A stretch of 64,000 bases of DNA from Athripsodes cinereus (taxonomy: Eukaryota > Arthropoda > Insecta > Trichoptera > Leptoceridae): positions 24,686,000-24,749,999 of the forward strand of contig OX388314.1 of assembly GCA_947579605.1 (NCBI GenBank), read 5' to 3'. The notes below the pieces were generated by a model, which ran no database searches, was not told the DNA's origin, and was given only the letters and a program-made list of their open reading frames with translations. Each line of letters begins with the position of its first letter. The stretch's first letter is position 1. Both the position numbers and the translations under genes were made by a program. This document shows, in pieces, positions 45,172-57,093 of this stretch.

Positions 45172-45719
45172 ATTGGGAATCAAACTACAAATTTTCCCAA
45201 TGAATGTTCACATTTCTGCTATCTGGCTATTGTACACAGCTGCTAACCAATTTATTAATTAATTGCGAAAATATTCTATACAGTTTATAGAAATAATAGT
45301 TGACAATCAAGTTTTAGAATTGGTATTAATACCAGAAGAAAATCATTTTTTGCTTGGTAAAGTATTGCACTCCCTCCAATAAAAAATACTAATATTTAAT
45401 TCATAGTTAATTCGCGAAAAATGTGATTATCAAGCTAGCTCATTGAGGAAGTACTTTATACCGAGCAGGACTTTATTATTGACATTGGCACTACATATTT
45501 TCCCATCCCAAATGCTGCTTCGAAGTTTTCATAGGACAAATAATTTGAAGTTCACTATGTCCCAAAAGGACCTTGATTAAGTAATTAAGAAACACTTCGG
45601 GTCTATATCGGAATTATACTTTATATAAGCCTGAATAGCTAAACCACATTTTTTAAACTAAATACATTTTATTTGCACGAAGTAATGAAATTTTCACACA
45701 GTAATGCGATTTTACTCAC

Positions 45720-45767
45720 CGTAGCTGTGTGCTTAGCAGAGGCAGCAATAACAACCGGGCTAGTCAT
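45720..45767 (-). CDS. Acyl-protein thioesterase, exon 1 (N terminus)
   Basis: The ATG at 45767 (minus strand) opens M-T-S-P-V-V-I-A-A-S-A-K-H-T-A-T, which joins in phase 0 to L-I-F-L-H-G-L-G-D-T-G of exon 2. This matches insect LYPLA proteins; vertebrate paralogues start with M-C-G-N and are palmitoylated there, while this protein lacks that cysteine. The donor is GTGAGTAAA. Confidence 0.88.
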
Positions 45768-46859
45768 ATTAACACAGATATGCAACTATAAATACAATAA
45801 CACTAGTTTTATGCGTAAATCTAATACTTTACAGTTTACCAAAATCAATAACTCGACCGGGACCGAACTCTGACAAACGCCAATTGACCAAAGACAAAGT
45901 AGATAAAATCGCAAAATCGCTGTGCTATAATTCTATATGTTGCCAGAAAATTAAAAAAATAGCTTTATTGTTATTGATAATATACTTCTTCACAACGCCA
46001 TATATAATGCTTCTTCGTCACAATATTTCATACAAAATATAATATTTCAATATTTTCGTTTTGTACTATTTTCTACTTAAATTGTTTACATTCAAAATTT
46101 ATTTTCTTCATGTTGTCGTACATGATTATTTTCACAACTAGCAACACTCAAGACTTTGATGTTCAAAAAATAGTAGGAAAAAGAGGGAGAAGGGGTTGTC
46201 CAATATCAATCGTTTGAAGGTTATGTCAAAAAATTAAAATAAATTTTGGTTTTATATTTTTAATCAGCGATATAAACAAAAAAAAACTTTATACATCTTT
46301 AGTTATCTTGATAACATAAATCAATATAAAGGTGAGTAAATTTTTTATTGATTATTTCGTTTTGTTCCAATGTGACATACTTTTATTTTGACAGGTGAAA
46401 CAAAACATGATTCTTTTTTATCATATTATTTCGTACGATGCAGGACGTAAATAGTATAAATGTTAATTTGGAGAATCATCTCAAGTCGATATAAGCCATT
46501 TTTTCAGCAACCGTAGTTTCATTAAAAAAATAAACCATGATCAACATCGGCAACCGCCTATGGCACTAAAATTCGTGTATTTTTGAAGGCTTCAAAAATA
46601 ACATTGACCTGTATGGTATAGGCTAGTAATGTAGTACTCTTTTTTCAGAAAACATGTTCCAAAATTAATAATAATTATGCTGTTCTACTCTACAACATAA
46701 AGGTGCTAATGGTCACTTTCCTATTTATACCTAAGTATTGCACTTCCTATATACCTGACAAAGCCATAAAATTATTGTCACAATAAAAAAAACAAACCAA
46801 GCCATGCAGCGTCAATATGTTTATTTTTTGTTATATCTTATTTTTTATTTAATTTATTA

Positions 46860-47112
46860 TTATTACAACATCCTAAAGCACAATTCCCCTCAATACCTTT
46901 TTAAGCGTTTTGAATACCTGTCTTCACATGGACGTCCTCTGAGATCTCAGAATAACCAGTTACTTGCCGTCCCTGCCCACACCACAACCTTCTTCAGTTC
47001 ATCATTTACGACCCATGCAATTAGAATGTGGAATAATCTACCTTGCAATATTAGAAATTCCTCTACGCTACACGTTTTTAAGAATAACCTAAAATCCATA
47101 GACTTATCCTAA
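46860..47112 (+). pseudogene. LINE (CR1/jockey-like) ORF2 C-terminal remnant
   Basis: The frame reads Y-L-F-K-R-F-E-Y-L-S-S-H-G-R-P-L-R-S, V-P-A-H-T-T, S-S-S-F-T-T-H-A-I-R-M-W-N-N-L-P, F-K-N-N-L-K-S-I and a stop. This is the classic C terminus of CR1/jockey-type LINE reverse transcriptases. The upstream coding part is missing. It is followed by the untranslated tail at 47113-47390, so this copy ties the short tails elsewhere to a LINE family. Confidence 0.85.
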
Positions 47113-47390
47113 AAAGTTCCTCCACGTGCCTTTATCCTTCATTTTATTGTATTTATTAGAGGAAACATGACATATATAATGTTCTACTTAGGACTAAGAA
47201 TGTAATTAGTTATAATTAAATTTAGTATTAAATTATCACATTTAGTATTAATTACACATTGTCAACATAGTATCACACATTATTTTGGTTAGCTGGAAGA
47301 TATTGCCCCCAGGCAATAAGCTCGCCAATTGCTCATGATTTTTTTTTGTGATCAATAAAGTGTTCTTATTATTATTATTATTTATGTGTA
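47113..47390 (+). repeat. LINE 3' UTR and tail
   Basis: Continues from the ORF2 remnant: GGTTAGCTGGAAGATATTGCC, the hairpin with GGCAATAAGCTCGCC, then GTGATCAATAAAGTG and a (TTA)n repeat. It is the reference for the other truncated tails in the window. Confidence 0.8.
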
Positions 47391-47554
47391 TTTTCAATTG
47401 ATTTTTTTTCTGGGTTGATTGGAATAAATTGTGTATCCGCCTTACCGTGTATCTTATGTTTGGTTGCATTACCAATTTTTCCATTGCATTTCTAGTTTAT
47501 ACAATATAGGTTGATGAAAAACAATTAAAATATACACATTTTTTTATTCGTAGT

Positions 47555-47726
47555 ATGTCCAAGAAAAAAGGTCTTACAAAGAAAGAGAAAAGGAAAGAAC
47601 GGAAATCAAAAAAGGTTCTGTTGAAAGTTAATAATGGAAAAACACCCAAATCTAAAAAACATGATGAGATAACAACCACTACAGGACAGGATAACGAGAG
47701 TACTCCAGTGGAAAATAATGTTGAAG
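47555..47726 (+). CDS. REXO5-like RNA exonuclease, exon 1
   Basis: First coding exon, 57 residues plus one base, starting M-S-K-K-K-G-L-T-K-K-E-K-R-K-E-R-K-S-K-K, a very basic stretch typical of a nuclear/nucleolar localisation segment. It ends at GAAG before GTATTT. The frame joins E-S-S-T-P-M-L-D in exon 2. The gene is divergent from the thioesterase gene, with about 1.8 kb containing a LINE copy between their starts. Confidence 0.82.
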
Positions 47727-47969
47727 GTATTTACATATAATTATTTCTTACTTATACAGTATGGGGAGTATGTTGAAACTTTTCCCGACATCACTGTCAA
47801 ATATTTTAGGAAATACTTGTTACAGTAGCAACAAATTTAATTTGAAACCATAAATTTAATGGTAACATTCCTAATATATCCATTCTTTTGAGTGTTTTCT
47901 CAATAAGTAAATATTAAATTTAAGTTTCATTAATTGTATCGGCATTTACTTTGTAACACTTCATTTTAA

Positions 47970-48075
47970 ATTATCAAATAAAATAAAATAAATATTTATT
48001 ATTTTTGTTTCGTGTTAGTGTCAACAGTAAAACGAAACAAAAATAATAAATATTTATTTTATTTTATTTGATAAT
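47970..48075. repeat. Perfect 44-bp inverted repeat in an intron
   Basis: The arms 47970-48013 and 48032-48075 are exact reverse complements, with an 18-base loop (48014-48031). It lies 64 bases before the acceptor of exon 2 of the exonuclease gene. It is AT-rich apart from TTTCGT near the loop. A transcript would form one long stem-loop inside this intron. Confidence 0.92.
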
Positions 48076-48138
48076 TAAATTTAAGATTTATCTTATACAA
48101 TGTTGAATTAAAATAAAAATGATTTGTAATATTTCCAG

Positions 48139-49865
48139 AATCCTCCACTCCAATGTTAGATGTAACAACTGTAGCCACTAACCAAACACCCGCTGTACAG
48201 GATAATGATGTCACTATGGAGGCTGCCCCAGAAATACAACATGTCACAGAGAATCGCAGAAGAAAGAAAGTAGCTCTGAGAATCAAAAATGTTGGACAAG
48301 AAGCTTCTCTGGAGACAGACATCAACGAACGTATCCCCCTCCTCCTGAGTGATGTGCAACACATGCTTCTAGCTGTGACACTAGATTCTCATCATCCATA
48401 TACATCTCCAAGATGGATGGCCATTGAGAAAAGAGCCAGTCTGCTTCAAACTGTAGTCTTGATTGTCGATGGGTTGTCAGTTTTTCACTACCTTAGCAAT
48501 GAATCTAAATTAGGAAATCTCAAAAAATTCAGTATAAAAAATGAAGTAGTTACACCATTGCTTTATGGAGGTTCTATTATTGATGAGTTAGCGACAGTTC
48601 CATTGACAGATAATGAAAAGGAGGCTTTAGTTCAAGAATATGGTAGTATAGAAGCTGCAATGTTGGCCAGAAAGGATCTGATGGTTATGTTGAGAATGGT
48701 ATTTCCAGTCAAAGAGAATATAGATCCCGATTCACATTCAGATGATCAAATAGTCGATAACTTTCCGAGGACACAACTTATACTTTCAGCATGGCAATTA
48801 GTTGAAGAAAATTATCCTCTGCCTTTAAAAGGAAAATTGAAGAGTAATTATGCAGGATATGTCATGACGAAAGATGTATACGAACCCGTGAGTCCGTCAT
48901 CGCCAATGTTTGGTTTGGATTGTGAAATGTGTAAGACTGTAGCTGGTAATGAGTTGACCAGAATATCTTTAGTCAATGAGAAACACGAAGTTATTTATGA
49001 AAAGTTAGTTCTACCTCACAACAAAATTGTGGATTATTTAACACGCTATTCAGGAATTACCGCAGAGATGATGAAAGATGTAAATACGCGTGTCACAGAT
49101 GTACAAAAAGATATCAGAGAAATCCTACCACCAAATGCTATTCTAGTCGGACAGTCATTGAATTTTGATCTTCATGCTTTAAAAATGATGCATCCTTATA
49201 TAATTGACACAAGTGTTGTGTTTAACACAACTGGGGAACGTTATCGCAAATCAAAATTGAAGATACTCGCAAAAACATTCCTTAAACAAGATATACAAGA
49301 AGGTAATGAGGGTCATTGTTCTGTGGAAGATTCTATCGCATCATTAAAATTAGTTCAATTGAAATTAGCAAATAACATTTCATTTGGAGATGCAATACTA
49401 GCTTCAAGAAATAAATTAACTCAAGAAAATCAAAAGAAAATAAGTCGCAAGGAGTATTCAACTAACATATTTAATAAAGTAGCTCAACAAGAGAAAACAT
49501 CCATAGTTGTTGGTCACGAAAGTGTGACGCAGAAATATTCAAATTATGTCAAGAAAATTTTCAAAGTTAACAAAACAGATAGTGGTATTAATAAACAGAA
49601 GAAAATTAAATGTCTTAATTGTGAAGATAATCCAAGTGTCATAGAGAAAACTCAAAGTTTATTAACAGGGAAACATAATCTTGTAATGTCTCATATCAAC
49701 GTCGAACCCGAGATTAATGAAAATTGTGACAGTGTAATTCAATGTGTTAATACTTGGGTTGGTGACATCCACAGTCACTCCCCTTTCAATACTCTTTTCC
49801 TTGTTTTGTTTTCCGGCACAGAAACATGTAATGGGGCATGTTTTGTTACAGTCAAAAAGACGTAA
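48139..49865 (+). CDS. REXO5-like RNA exonuclease, exon 2
   Basis: This large exon starts after TTTCCAG and completes a 632-residue protein. The DEDDh 3'-5' exonuclease domain lies at about 312-470: G-L-D-C-E-M with D318 and E320, E-L-T-R-I-S-L-V-N, Y-S-G-I-T-A-E-M-M, G-Q-S-L-N-F-D-L-H-A-L-K with D401, and G-H-C-S-V-E-D with H450 and D455. All five metal/catalytic positions are present. The closest family seems to be REXO5 (NEF-sp), which trims 3' ends of snoRNA and rRNA; REXO1 is the alternative. Human REXO5 has RNA-recognition motifs after the nuclease domain, which I do not see here. The last 35 residues (S-P-F-N-T-L-F-L-V-L-F) look unlike the rest. Confidence 0.88.
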
Positions 49866-49916
49866 TCGGATCTGTTTTGTTACTACAGTTAAAAAGTAAT
49901 CTGTTTTTTTTTTTGT

Positions 49917-49922
49917 AATAAA
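49917..49922 (+). terminator. Polyadenylation signal of the exonuclease gene
   Basis: AATAAA lies 52 bases after the stop codon, followed by T-rich sequence (TTGTTTGTACT), an ordinary signal and distance. Confidence 0.65.
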
Positions 49923-50111
49923 TTGTTTGTACTAAACATATTGCTTTATTACTATATCTTATTATCTTTTTTTAATTTATGTTGTATCTGTGGGTCTTAA
50001 ATTTAAAATTATAGTGGTCTCGAGGACAATGTGTACGTTTGCTACTTACTACCAGTTACCCCATTTGCAGGAAATGACATGATGATATGAATAAAAAATA
50101 ATCAGTAAAAT

Positions 50112-50364
50112 TTAACTATACTATACCATCACGGCATATCCCACAAGTGGGGTAGCCAGCAGATCAGGTGCATGTAAGGAACATGCAAACTGTCCTCTTC
50201 GTGCCAATATAAAATCAAGACATTCAGGATGGGTGGCAAACCTCATCGCTGAATTTAAGATGTAAAATGTCTTATTTTTTTCGAACACCTGCCTTTTACA
50301 GGACACTCGAAAACTTACGCAGAAGAGTGGGAGACCAATTCTTTACCGGGTGCTCCACGGGATA
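50112..50364 (-). repeat. SINE-A, near full length
   Basis: Minus-strand copy, close to the family consensus, ending 5' at GGTGCTCCACGGGAT and 3' at ACCATCACGGCATATCCCAC with little TAG tail. It lies between the convergent exonuclease and decarboxylase genes. From 50365 to 51390 there is AT-rich DNA and a LINE tail at about 51040-51170 (TCAACGTTTGTACATTG...AAATAAAGTATTTATTATTATT). Confidence 0.8.
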
Positions 50365-51390
50365 AAATAAGTAAAATTTAAACTTTTTCAAAATTGTGTT
50401 TTAAAAAAAGTTTAGTATGTAACTGATAAATCTATTAGTATTGCATAAAAAAGAAAACATTTTTTTTATCACAGAATTTTATTTTTTAACATGCATTTAC
50501 AATTGAGACCTATTCTAACATAATCACATTTAGAAATTGTTCAAATCTTATAATGATACCTCATACATGTATAAAATCAATCCATTATATTTCCAGATAT
50601 CCTCGTCTTTGCTTCATACCACTAAATCTAGTTACAATCAATATCTTCATAAAGGTGCAAATAGGTTATTTATGATGTAACAGTACAACCTCAAATAAAT
50701 AGGAATGAAATCTTAAAATAAATAATACATTATTATCTATTAATAATAATATGTTTTACTAAATATGATCATTGTGGACCAACAATTATCATAACAATAT
50801 AGGACATCCACTTTTTAATCAATAACAAACTACAATCTACAGTTTTATAAATATTTACAATATTATCACAACTTATATTACTTCTTTATGTGCTAGGGTA
50901 AAATTTTTATTCAACTAAGGCAAAATTTTACAGGACAGACACATTTATTAATTTGCTGATGTGATTATTTTTTTTTTGAAGATATATTAATCCTTGTTGA
51001 TTGTATGTTTTTTTTTTGGATGTTTTTTAAATATTTTTTACGCAGCACGCCTCGATACAGGGCAACCTAGTGAGGCAGCGGCAACTTAATTATAGCCAAT
51101 TGGTGATATATTGTCTCAACGTTTGTACATTGATATTGATTAAATAAAGTATTTATTATTATTATTATTTATCACGCAAAAAAATAAAATGAGAAATATA
51201 CTTTTAAAATAGAAACATTACACAATTTGTTAATTATTTGATTGAGATAAGATATTTTTGTTCACATGTGTAGAAATGATGTAATTTTTTGATTATGTCA
51301 TGTTTCATTGGTTTTGTGTCCATACTCAAAATTTAGCCTTTGACAAATAAGGTTTTTTCTCTTACACATACAGAAAAAACATAATAACTA

Positions 51391-51988
51391 TTACAAATCA
51401 TTTCCGAGTCGTTCAATTTCATTAATGAAATACAGCATGTCTGATTTTTCTAAAGCAGAATTTTGGAATACGATACGGAAGAAATTAGGTAAATCTCCTT
51501 GAGGTTGGTATGTCACCATCATTGTACCTTCTTTCATCATCCTTTCTTTTATTTTTGGTGCAACGCAGTGGAGTTTCTCTTTATATCCTGGTTCATTCTC
51601 TTTTCCACGTAAGCTCTGAGGTATATACCAGAAGCAAATGTTTGTGCATTCCGGTTTTTCTAAAACAAGTTGGAATCCTGATCGCTTTTTAATATACTGT
51701 GTAAAGTATTCTGCGTTTTCAAATACTTTATCCACATGCTTTTCAAATCCATCTGTGCCCTTGGCCTTCCACATAAACCAGAATTTGAGAACATCCGCCC
51801 TCCTTCCGCACTGAATGTGTTTATCTCCTGTATCGTATTTGGTATCGTAGAATTTATCCTTCTGGAACAGATAGGCAGCACTAGCCGAGTGCACTGCAGA
51901 CAAGAGTCCCTGATGACGAAGAAGAAGCGTGGAACACTGCTGAGGAGCTGTTAGGAGTTTGTGTGGATTCCATGTCACTGAGTCAGCT
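51391..51988 (-). CDS. b: Aspartate/CSAD-type decarboxylase, exon 3 (C terminus)
   Basis: Final coding exon of a 543-residue group II PLP decarboxylase (parts 58648-57983, 57093-56726, 51988-51391; phases agree). It completes a split arginine codon and reads R-A-D-S-V-T-W-N-P-H-K, where K355 is the PLP-binding lysine. Directly after comes T-A-P-Q-Q-C-S: vertebrate CSAD and GAD have L-Q-C-S there, while insect aspartate decarboxylases (Black) carry a glutamine in place of that leucine. I therefore prefer aspartate 1-decarboxylase, which makes beta-alanine for cuticle tanning. The alternative is cysteine sulfinate decarboxylase. The C terminus M-V-T-Y-Q-P...F-F-R is family typical. Confidence 0.88.
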
Positions 51989-52913
51989 CTGGGAAAATAA
52001 ACAAGTTATACTTTAATATTTTACCATAAGTATTTGATTTATTTTATATATTATTATGCTATATTTACAACCTCTAGTACACAAATCTGTCATGTTGTAC
52101 TCTTATATTGTAATTCATTTAAGGCATTCCACCCGGTACGAGTGATATTTGTAATTTTATCTTAAAACAGTTGAAAAATATAGCCACTACATATATTATG
52201 TACTTTAAGCACTGTCGATTTATTTAAAAAAAATTACAATTATTTTTTTACATTGAAAACGCAAATAGATAATCTTAATTATTCTGTTTTAAAATAACTT
52301 CTAGATCATAATAGTGGCAAAAAGGTTACAAATTTTTGTAATTCATTGTTACCAGTAAATTTATTTTTACCTATTTTTCCAGTGGCATTTTTAATTGAGG
52401 CAACCAATGTTCATACCAGTACAATATCTGAGGCAAACTTTTATAACGAGAATTATAAATAGTTACCTACTTATTTAATTTTAAGGCAAACATGTTTTTC
52501 AGGATTATACCTCACATATTATAATGTACAAAAGGACTTGTAAAGATTAATTGTGGAATTATAAAACATGATTAATTATATATTTCTACAAGCATTTAAT
52601 ATTCAGGTTAATTCATTTACACATCACTCAAGTAGAGCATATTAAATTATTATAATTTAAATAAAATATTGAGTATTTGGATGATAAAAATTACAAATAA
52701 AAAAAACATAAAAAATACCGATAGCTTCAAAATACCTTTGGAAAAAATAATATGTCATATCTATCTAAAGATGTAAATATATTTTCTGTTATAATAAAAT
52801 TATTTAATAAGAATATTTCTTAGCATTCTGTAGGTATACATCATAAATTTGATTAGTATATTTTTTTTCCAAATTTATCATATTATCAAAAAATTAAAAA
52901 AGGATTTGAGGTA

Positions 52914-53170
52914 TAGACCATTAAAGGATGACGTCACAGAAAAATCATTGAGGGGCATCAGGCATCCCAACACAACAGACGATTACGGTGTAATATTAGG
53001 TGGAACGCCTAAAAAAAAAAACGCCTAAAATTGTTATTATTTTGTCGTCCGACTTTCTTTTTTTTCTCTTATGGCATAACATCCTGCAAGGATGATTTGC
53101 GCAATCTGACTGTTTGCCCCCCAAGCAAAAGCAAATCCATAGACAAGACCACGTGACCTTTAATGGTCTA
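52914..53170. mobile_element. MITE with TAGACCATTAAAGG ends, 257 bp
   Basis: Inverted ends TAGACCATTAAAGG (52914) and CCTTTAATGGTCTA (to 53170) are exact, with similar ACGTCAC/CACGTGA words inside. Including the TA in the ends fits a TA-duplicating (Tc1/mariner-type) element. It lies in intron 2 of the decarboxylase. Confidence 0.72.
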
Positions 53171-53534
53171 TTCTAGAATTCAAGGATTAAGTTAGTCGAG
53201 TATCGACTTTAAGTTTGTTTGACATTAAGTTTAACAAGCAGATATGGAATCATTCCTTGATTCACTTTGCGACACTTTGGAGCATCAAGATTCTAGACTT
53301 CATAAGATGTCTGAGACACAAGAAACAGATAAGATAATATGGATAGGCAAAAAAACAGAGTATTAACGATTGTTAGAGTAACGATTTTATCAATTATGTT
53401 TAAATTTTGATTGACTGTTAAGTTTATCTAAAAAAAAGAAGCAGTAACGTAAACATTCTTTAAAAAAAGTTTCTGGGGGAGAGTGGCCTTACAGCATTTT
53501 TTTCTAGTACCCAATGTTTTTAAGGTCCTAATAA

Positions 53535-53690
53535 GGGCATGTGGCGGATTCAGAAAAAACTCAAGGGGGGGCGCTAAAGATATCTTGAGCTATCTTTACT
53601 TTTAGTGTAGTAAAAATAATAATCAAGTCACGTCAATAGGCCCCGCAACGGTGGGCGCCCCCCCCCCCCCCCCCCAAATGTACCCGCTAC
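53535..53690. repeat. Repeat fragment with an 18-base C run
   Basis: The stretch contains GTGGCGGATTCAGAAAAAACTC, AAGGGGGGGCGC and, at 53658-53675, a run of 18 C after GGTGGGCG. The G-rich and C-rich blocks may be opposite ends of a small element. C runs of this length are rare in the AT-rich DNA around it and may also be an assembly weak point. Confidence 0.5.
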
Positions 53691-54210
53691 TGTAATAATA
53701 TTTTTTTCGTTTTAAGCTCTGGGTATTTTCGCGCTGATTACTTTTTTTTATTTTATCAACTCCTGTACATAATTAACTGTCACTTGTTATACCTATAATG
53801 CCCAAAAATGAATCACTTACGAATTTAATTTTTTCTACAAACTGAGTTAAAATTATATTTAGATGCGGTACCCAGCTCTGACAGTAGGTACATACGTAAT
53901 AATATCGAAATAAATAAGGTATTAAAAAACTAGTTATTTTAATATTATTAATATGTACCTACATTTGTTGTTACTCCATTTGGAATGTTAATATTACAAT
54001 TCCTAGAGGAAGTAAACTGTAGCGGTTTTTGCAGTAAGTGTTATATTAAATAATTATATGTTTTATTACATTTCAAGGATAATAGATTCATTATTTATTT
54101 TACTATTTTAAATAAAATATATACAACAACATGTGCTGTCAAGTGCAGGAGTAGGGGTACCTACCTAAATGACCGAAAGATAATTATTTACCTATAAAAA
54201 GACTTCGTTT

Positions 54211-54284
54211 TGTGTGAATTCGATTTAAGATGTCATTTATTTCGATTTGTGTGAATTCGATTTAAGATGTCATTTATTTCGAAG
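54211..54284 (+). repeat. Tandem duplication, 37-bp unit x2
   Basis: TTTGTGTGAATTCGATTTAA followed by GATGTCATTTATTTCGA occurs twice in a row with no change. It looks like a local slippage duplication. Confidence 0.85.
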
Positions 54285-54663
54285 AAAAATAAAAATGTGA
54301 GCAAAAACAATTCACTTTGAACAAATTTATTTTTTAATACGGCCATAATAGCCTTTAACAATAAGGGTACCTATGTCTAGATTTATTTAATAAAAAATTT
54401 ATACCATTTTCATAATGGATTAGTACCTACGTAACGATATATTTTCTTAATTGACAGTGTTTACCCTCTTTTTCATTTCATTAACATATTTTCAAGTAAA
54501 ATTCACATAATTAATCAGTTAACAAATAGGTGGTAATATGCTATCTTACACGCAAATCGGGGATTCCCATCATCTGACTCGCGTTGGAGCTTTTACCTAC
54601 GTAGGCGTCTAATCAAAGGAGTTGATCTGTCAAAATAGCCTCGTGAGAATTTAAATAAAGCAC

Positions 54664-54832
54664 ATACTAGGATTTTTTTAAACTGGCGAACTATGTCATA
54701 AAATGTGCGAGCAAGAAAGATCGACTACCTGCTCCCGTCACACTCACATCTCTCTGTGAGTGTGACGGTAGTCGATCTTTCTTGCTCGCACATTTTATGA
54801 CATAGTTCGCCAGTTTAAAAAAATCCTAGTAT
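54664..54832. mobile_element. Fold-back MITE, 169 bp
   Basis: The whole element is one palindrome: ATACTAGGATTTTTTTAAAC at the left is mirrored at the right, continuing through GCGAACTATGTCATAAAATG and GCGAGCAAGAAAGATCGACTA to a hairpin centre around 54750. Only about six bases near 54729-54735 are unpaired on the left arm. Confidence 0.9.
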
Positions 54833-54854
54833 AAATATCTACATGGTTTGTCTT

Positions 54855-55304
54855 GGGCCTGTCCGCACTTTGATATTTCACCGCGCGATTTTTTTAACAT
54901 TGAAACTTACAGAATTGGGAGGAAAAAATCGCGCTGTGAAATATCAAAGTGCGGACAGAGAAGACGCATTGGCGGTAAAAAAATCACAAGGAATATAAAA
55001 TCTGTGATTTGATGCAAATCGAACGCGATGCAGTGCGATTTATTTCCTCGCGAATGTTTTATGTATTTCCGCAATCCTTGATTTTTTATGAAGAAGAATC
55101 CTTTCTTAGGTTTGAAGGCCGTAAATGAGTGAATCCAATGTTCATGAAATCTTTTGATATCACAGCCGGGAACTGCATTGAACTGACAAAAATCGTACGA
55201 AATTTTATTCGCAGTGCGTACTGGGTGAAATTCCGATCACGGAATATAACATTCGCGAGAGTAAAAATCGCGCGGTAAAAATATATCGCAGTGCAGTCAG
55301 GCCC
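54855..55304. mobile_element. MITE with GGGCCTG ends, 450 bp
   Basis: The left end GGGCCTGTCCGCACT...ACCGCGCGATTTTT is mirrored at the right by AAAAATCGCGCGGT...AGTGCAGTCAGGCCC. An internal third copy of the end sequence in inverse orientation (54923-54957) pairs with the left end over 35 bases with one mismatch (stem 54860-54894). The interior is GC-richer than its surroundings. No clear target duplication was seen. Confidence 0.75.
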
Positions 55305-55917
55305 TTACGAACGAATGTCTGCCTTTGCCTACCCCATTTTTAAATGTTATTGTACACCTTTTAAGGTGAAATAACACAAAACTTGACAGCAAACAAGTAC
55401 ATTTAATATTTATCTCAAGGAAATGCGCATTCTACAGGTGGTCGTATTCGAGAAAAAAAAATACGGAAGAACAATTACATATTATTATTAAACTGGATGT
55501 ATATCATGTCAGTTTAAAAAAACAACAGTAGCTACATATAAAATAATTATGTATTATATTGACGCCCATTATACATGTAAAAAAACGGAAATTTTTAGTA
55601 TTAAACTATGTTATATAAAAACTAAACAAGTATAATATGATATCTATAAGTAATTTTAGTTATGTATAATTTATCTACTTTATTTCCGTTAATTTGATTT
55701 AAAGGACGAAAATACAACTCGATTGTATTGATAATATAGGTAATTATTGAGATTGTTTAATCCTTGAAATATTTTAATATAACCGCAGAATAATCATTTT
55801 AATTCTGACAATTAAAAAAAAAATTAATTTAATTTTACGGGATCGCATCCCCACATAGGTACATCAGCCGATATGCGATAAGCCAAAAATAAAATAAATA
55901 AATAAAAAATAAACAAT

Positions 55918-56070
55918 TTGATATATTTATTTGTGGAAATGGTAATAGGCACATTATTTCTTTTGTAACTAATTATTTAATAATATGCAAAGGGAACCGT
56001 GGATTTTTTATGCTTATTTGTGAAGTTGGAAGAGTCGCGTCGATAGTGTGTATTAACAATTAAATTAAAA
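55918..56070. repeat. Interspersed repeat, unknown class (copy 2)
   Basis: Similar to 1490-1640 in order and spacing of blocks. It lies in decarboxylase intron 2. Confidence 0.5.
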
Positions 56071-56309
56071 TTTTAACTATAGGTACTGTACGAAACTCAT
56101 GGAAGTCATAATTTTTATTAAATTTACAAAAATTTCTCGTATCAAGTTTCTAAATGTTTCTCTCCTAGTTAATAATAATATTAAAGTATTCTAATATCTA
56201 TTCTTAATAATAATATTTAGGTATTCTTGTTTCATATTATATATTTCATTTTCTGTTTATCTTTTGATCTAAGCTCACTTTATAGTAAAACAGTTCTCAA
56301 ACATTGTAG

Positions 56310-56410
56310 TAGGTTTACTGGAAGACATTGCCTCAAGGCAATATGTACGCCTTTTGTAAAATATTTGTATATTTGACAATAAAGTGTTTATTATTATTAT
56401 TATTATTAAA
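56310..56410 (+). repeat. LINE 3' tail
   Basis: ACTGGAAGACATTGCCTCAAGG, CAATATGTACGCC, then GACAATAAAGTGTTTATTATTATT. A plus-strand copy of the LINE ending, also in decarboxylase intron 2. Confidence 0.7.
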
Positions 56411-56725
56411 TTCGCATGTTTACGGTACTTGGTGGAAGTTGATGTTTAATTTATCAAAAGTAAAATATAGAAAAATATTTAGTGCTTTCAGAAAATTTTA
56501 CTGACCGTACGCTGGCCTTTAAAAGCTTTCGCTCTCATCTTCAAGTAAACAATAATTAATACGTAACGTAACATTGTGTTGTGATGACTCTTTGAGCTTT
56601 CAAAATGAAAAAATATAATAATACTTAGATAATATTATCATCAATAGTTTAAAGCTGCAAAAAAAGTCAAACACACATTTCTCCATTAATTAGTCCATTC
56701 ATTGACAGTGTTCGTTTTATCTTAC

Positions 56726-57093
56726 CTTTCTACTCCTTTCAAAAGGTGTCTGTATTTCTTAGAAACCATAGCACCCCCACCCCACGCAGCATCTACGTGC
56801 ATCCACAAAGAATATTTCTGGCAGAGGTCTGCTATGGCTTCCAGAGGATCAAAAGCTCCCAATACTGTTGTTCCAGATGTTGCCGACACCATAAATGGCG
56901 CTGCTCCTTCTTTGATAGACCTCTGGATCTCTTCTTCTAAATGTGAAGGATCCATCTTTCCATATTTGTCTGTTTTAATCAGGTACACGTTGTCTGAACC
57001 GATGCCCATGAAACAGGCCATCTTCTTCACAGAGTAATGAGCGTCTTCTGATGTGAAAACTACAAGACGCCCGCATGACTGAAGACCTTTAGT
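56726..57093 (-). CDS. b: Aspartate/CSAD-type decarboxylase, exon 2
   Basis: Opens after TTTACAG and reads T-K-G-L-Q, F-T-S-E-D-A-H-Y-S, V-S-A-T-S-G-T-T-V-L-G-A-F-D-P-L and W-M-H-V-D-A-A-W-G-G-G, the cofactor pocket of group II decarboxylases. The D of V-D-A-A-W binds the pyridine nitrogen and the H of A-H-Y-S stacks on the ring. It ends in phase 2 at GTAAGA. Confidence 0.94.

Noticed and set aside
48156..48362. Minus-strand frames opposite the exonuclease exon
   Set aside because: These are antisense shadows of a well supported coding exon.
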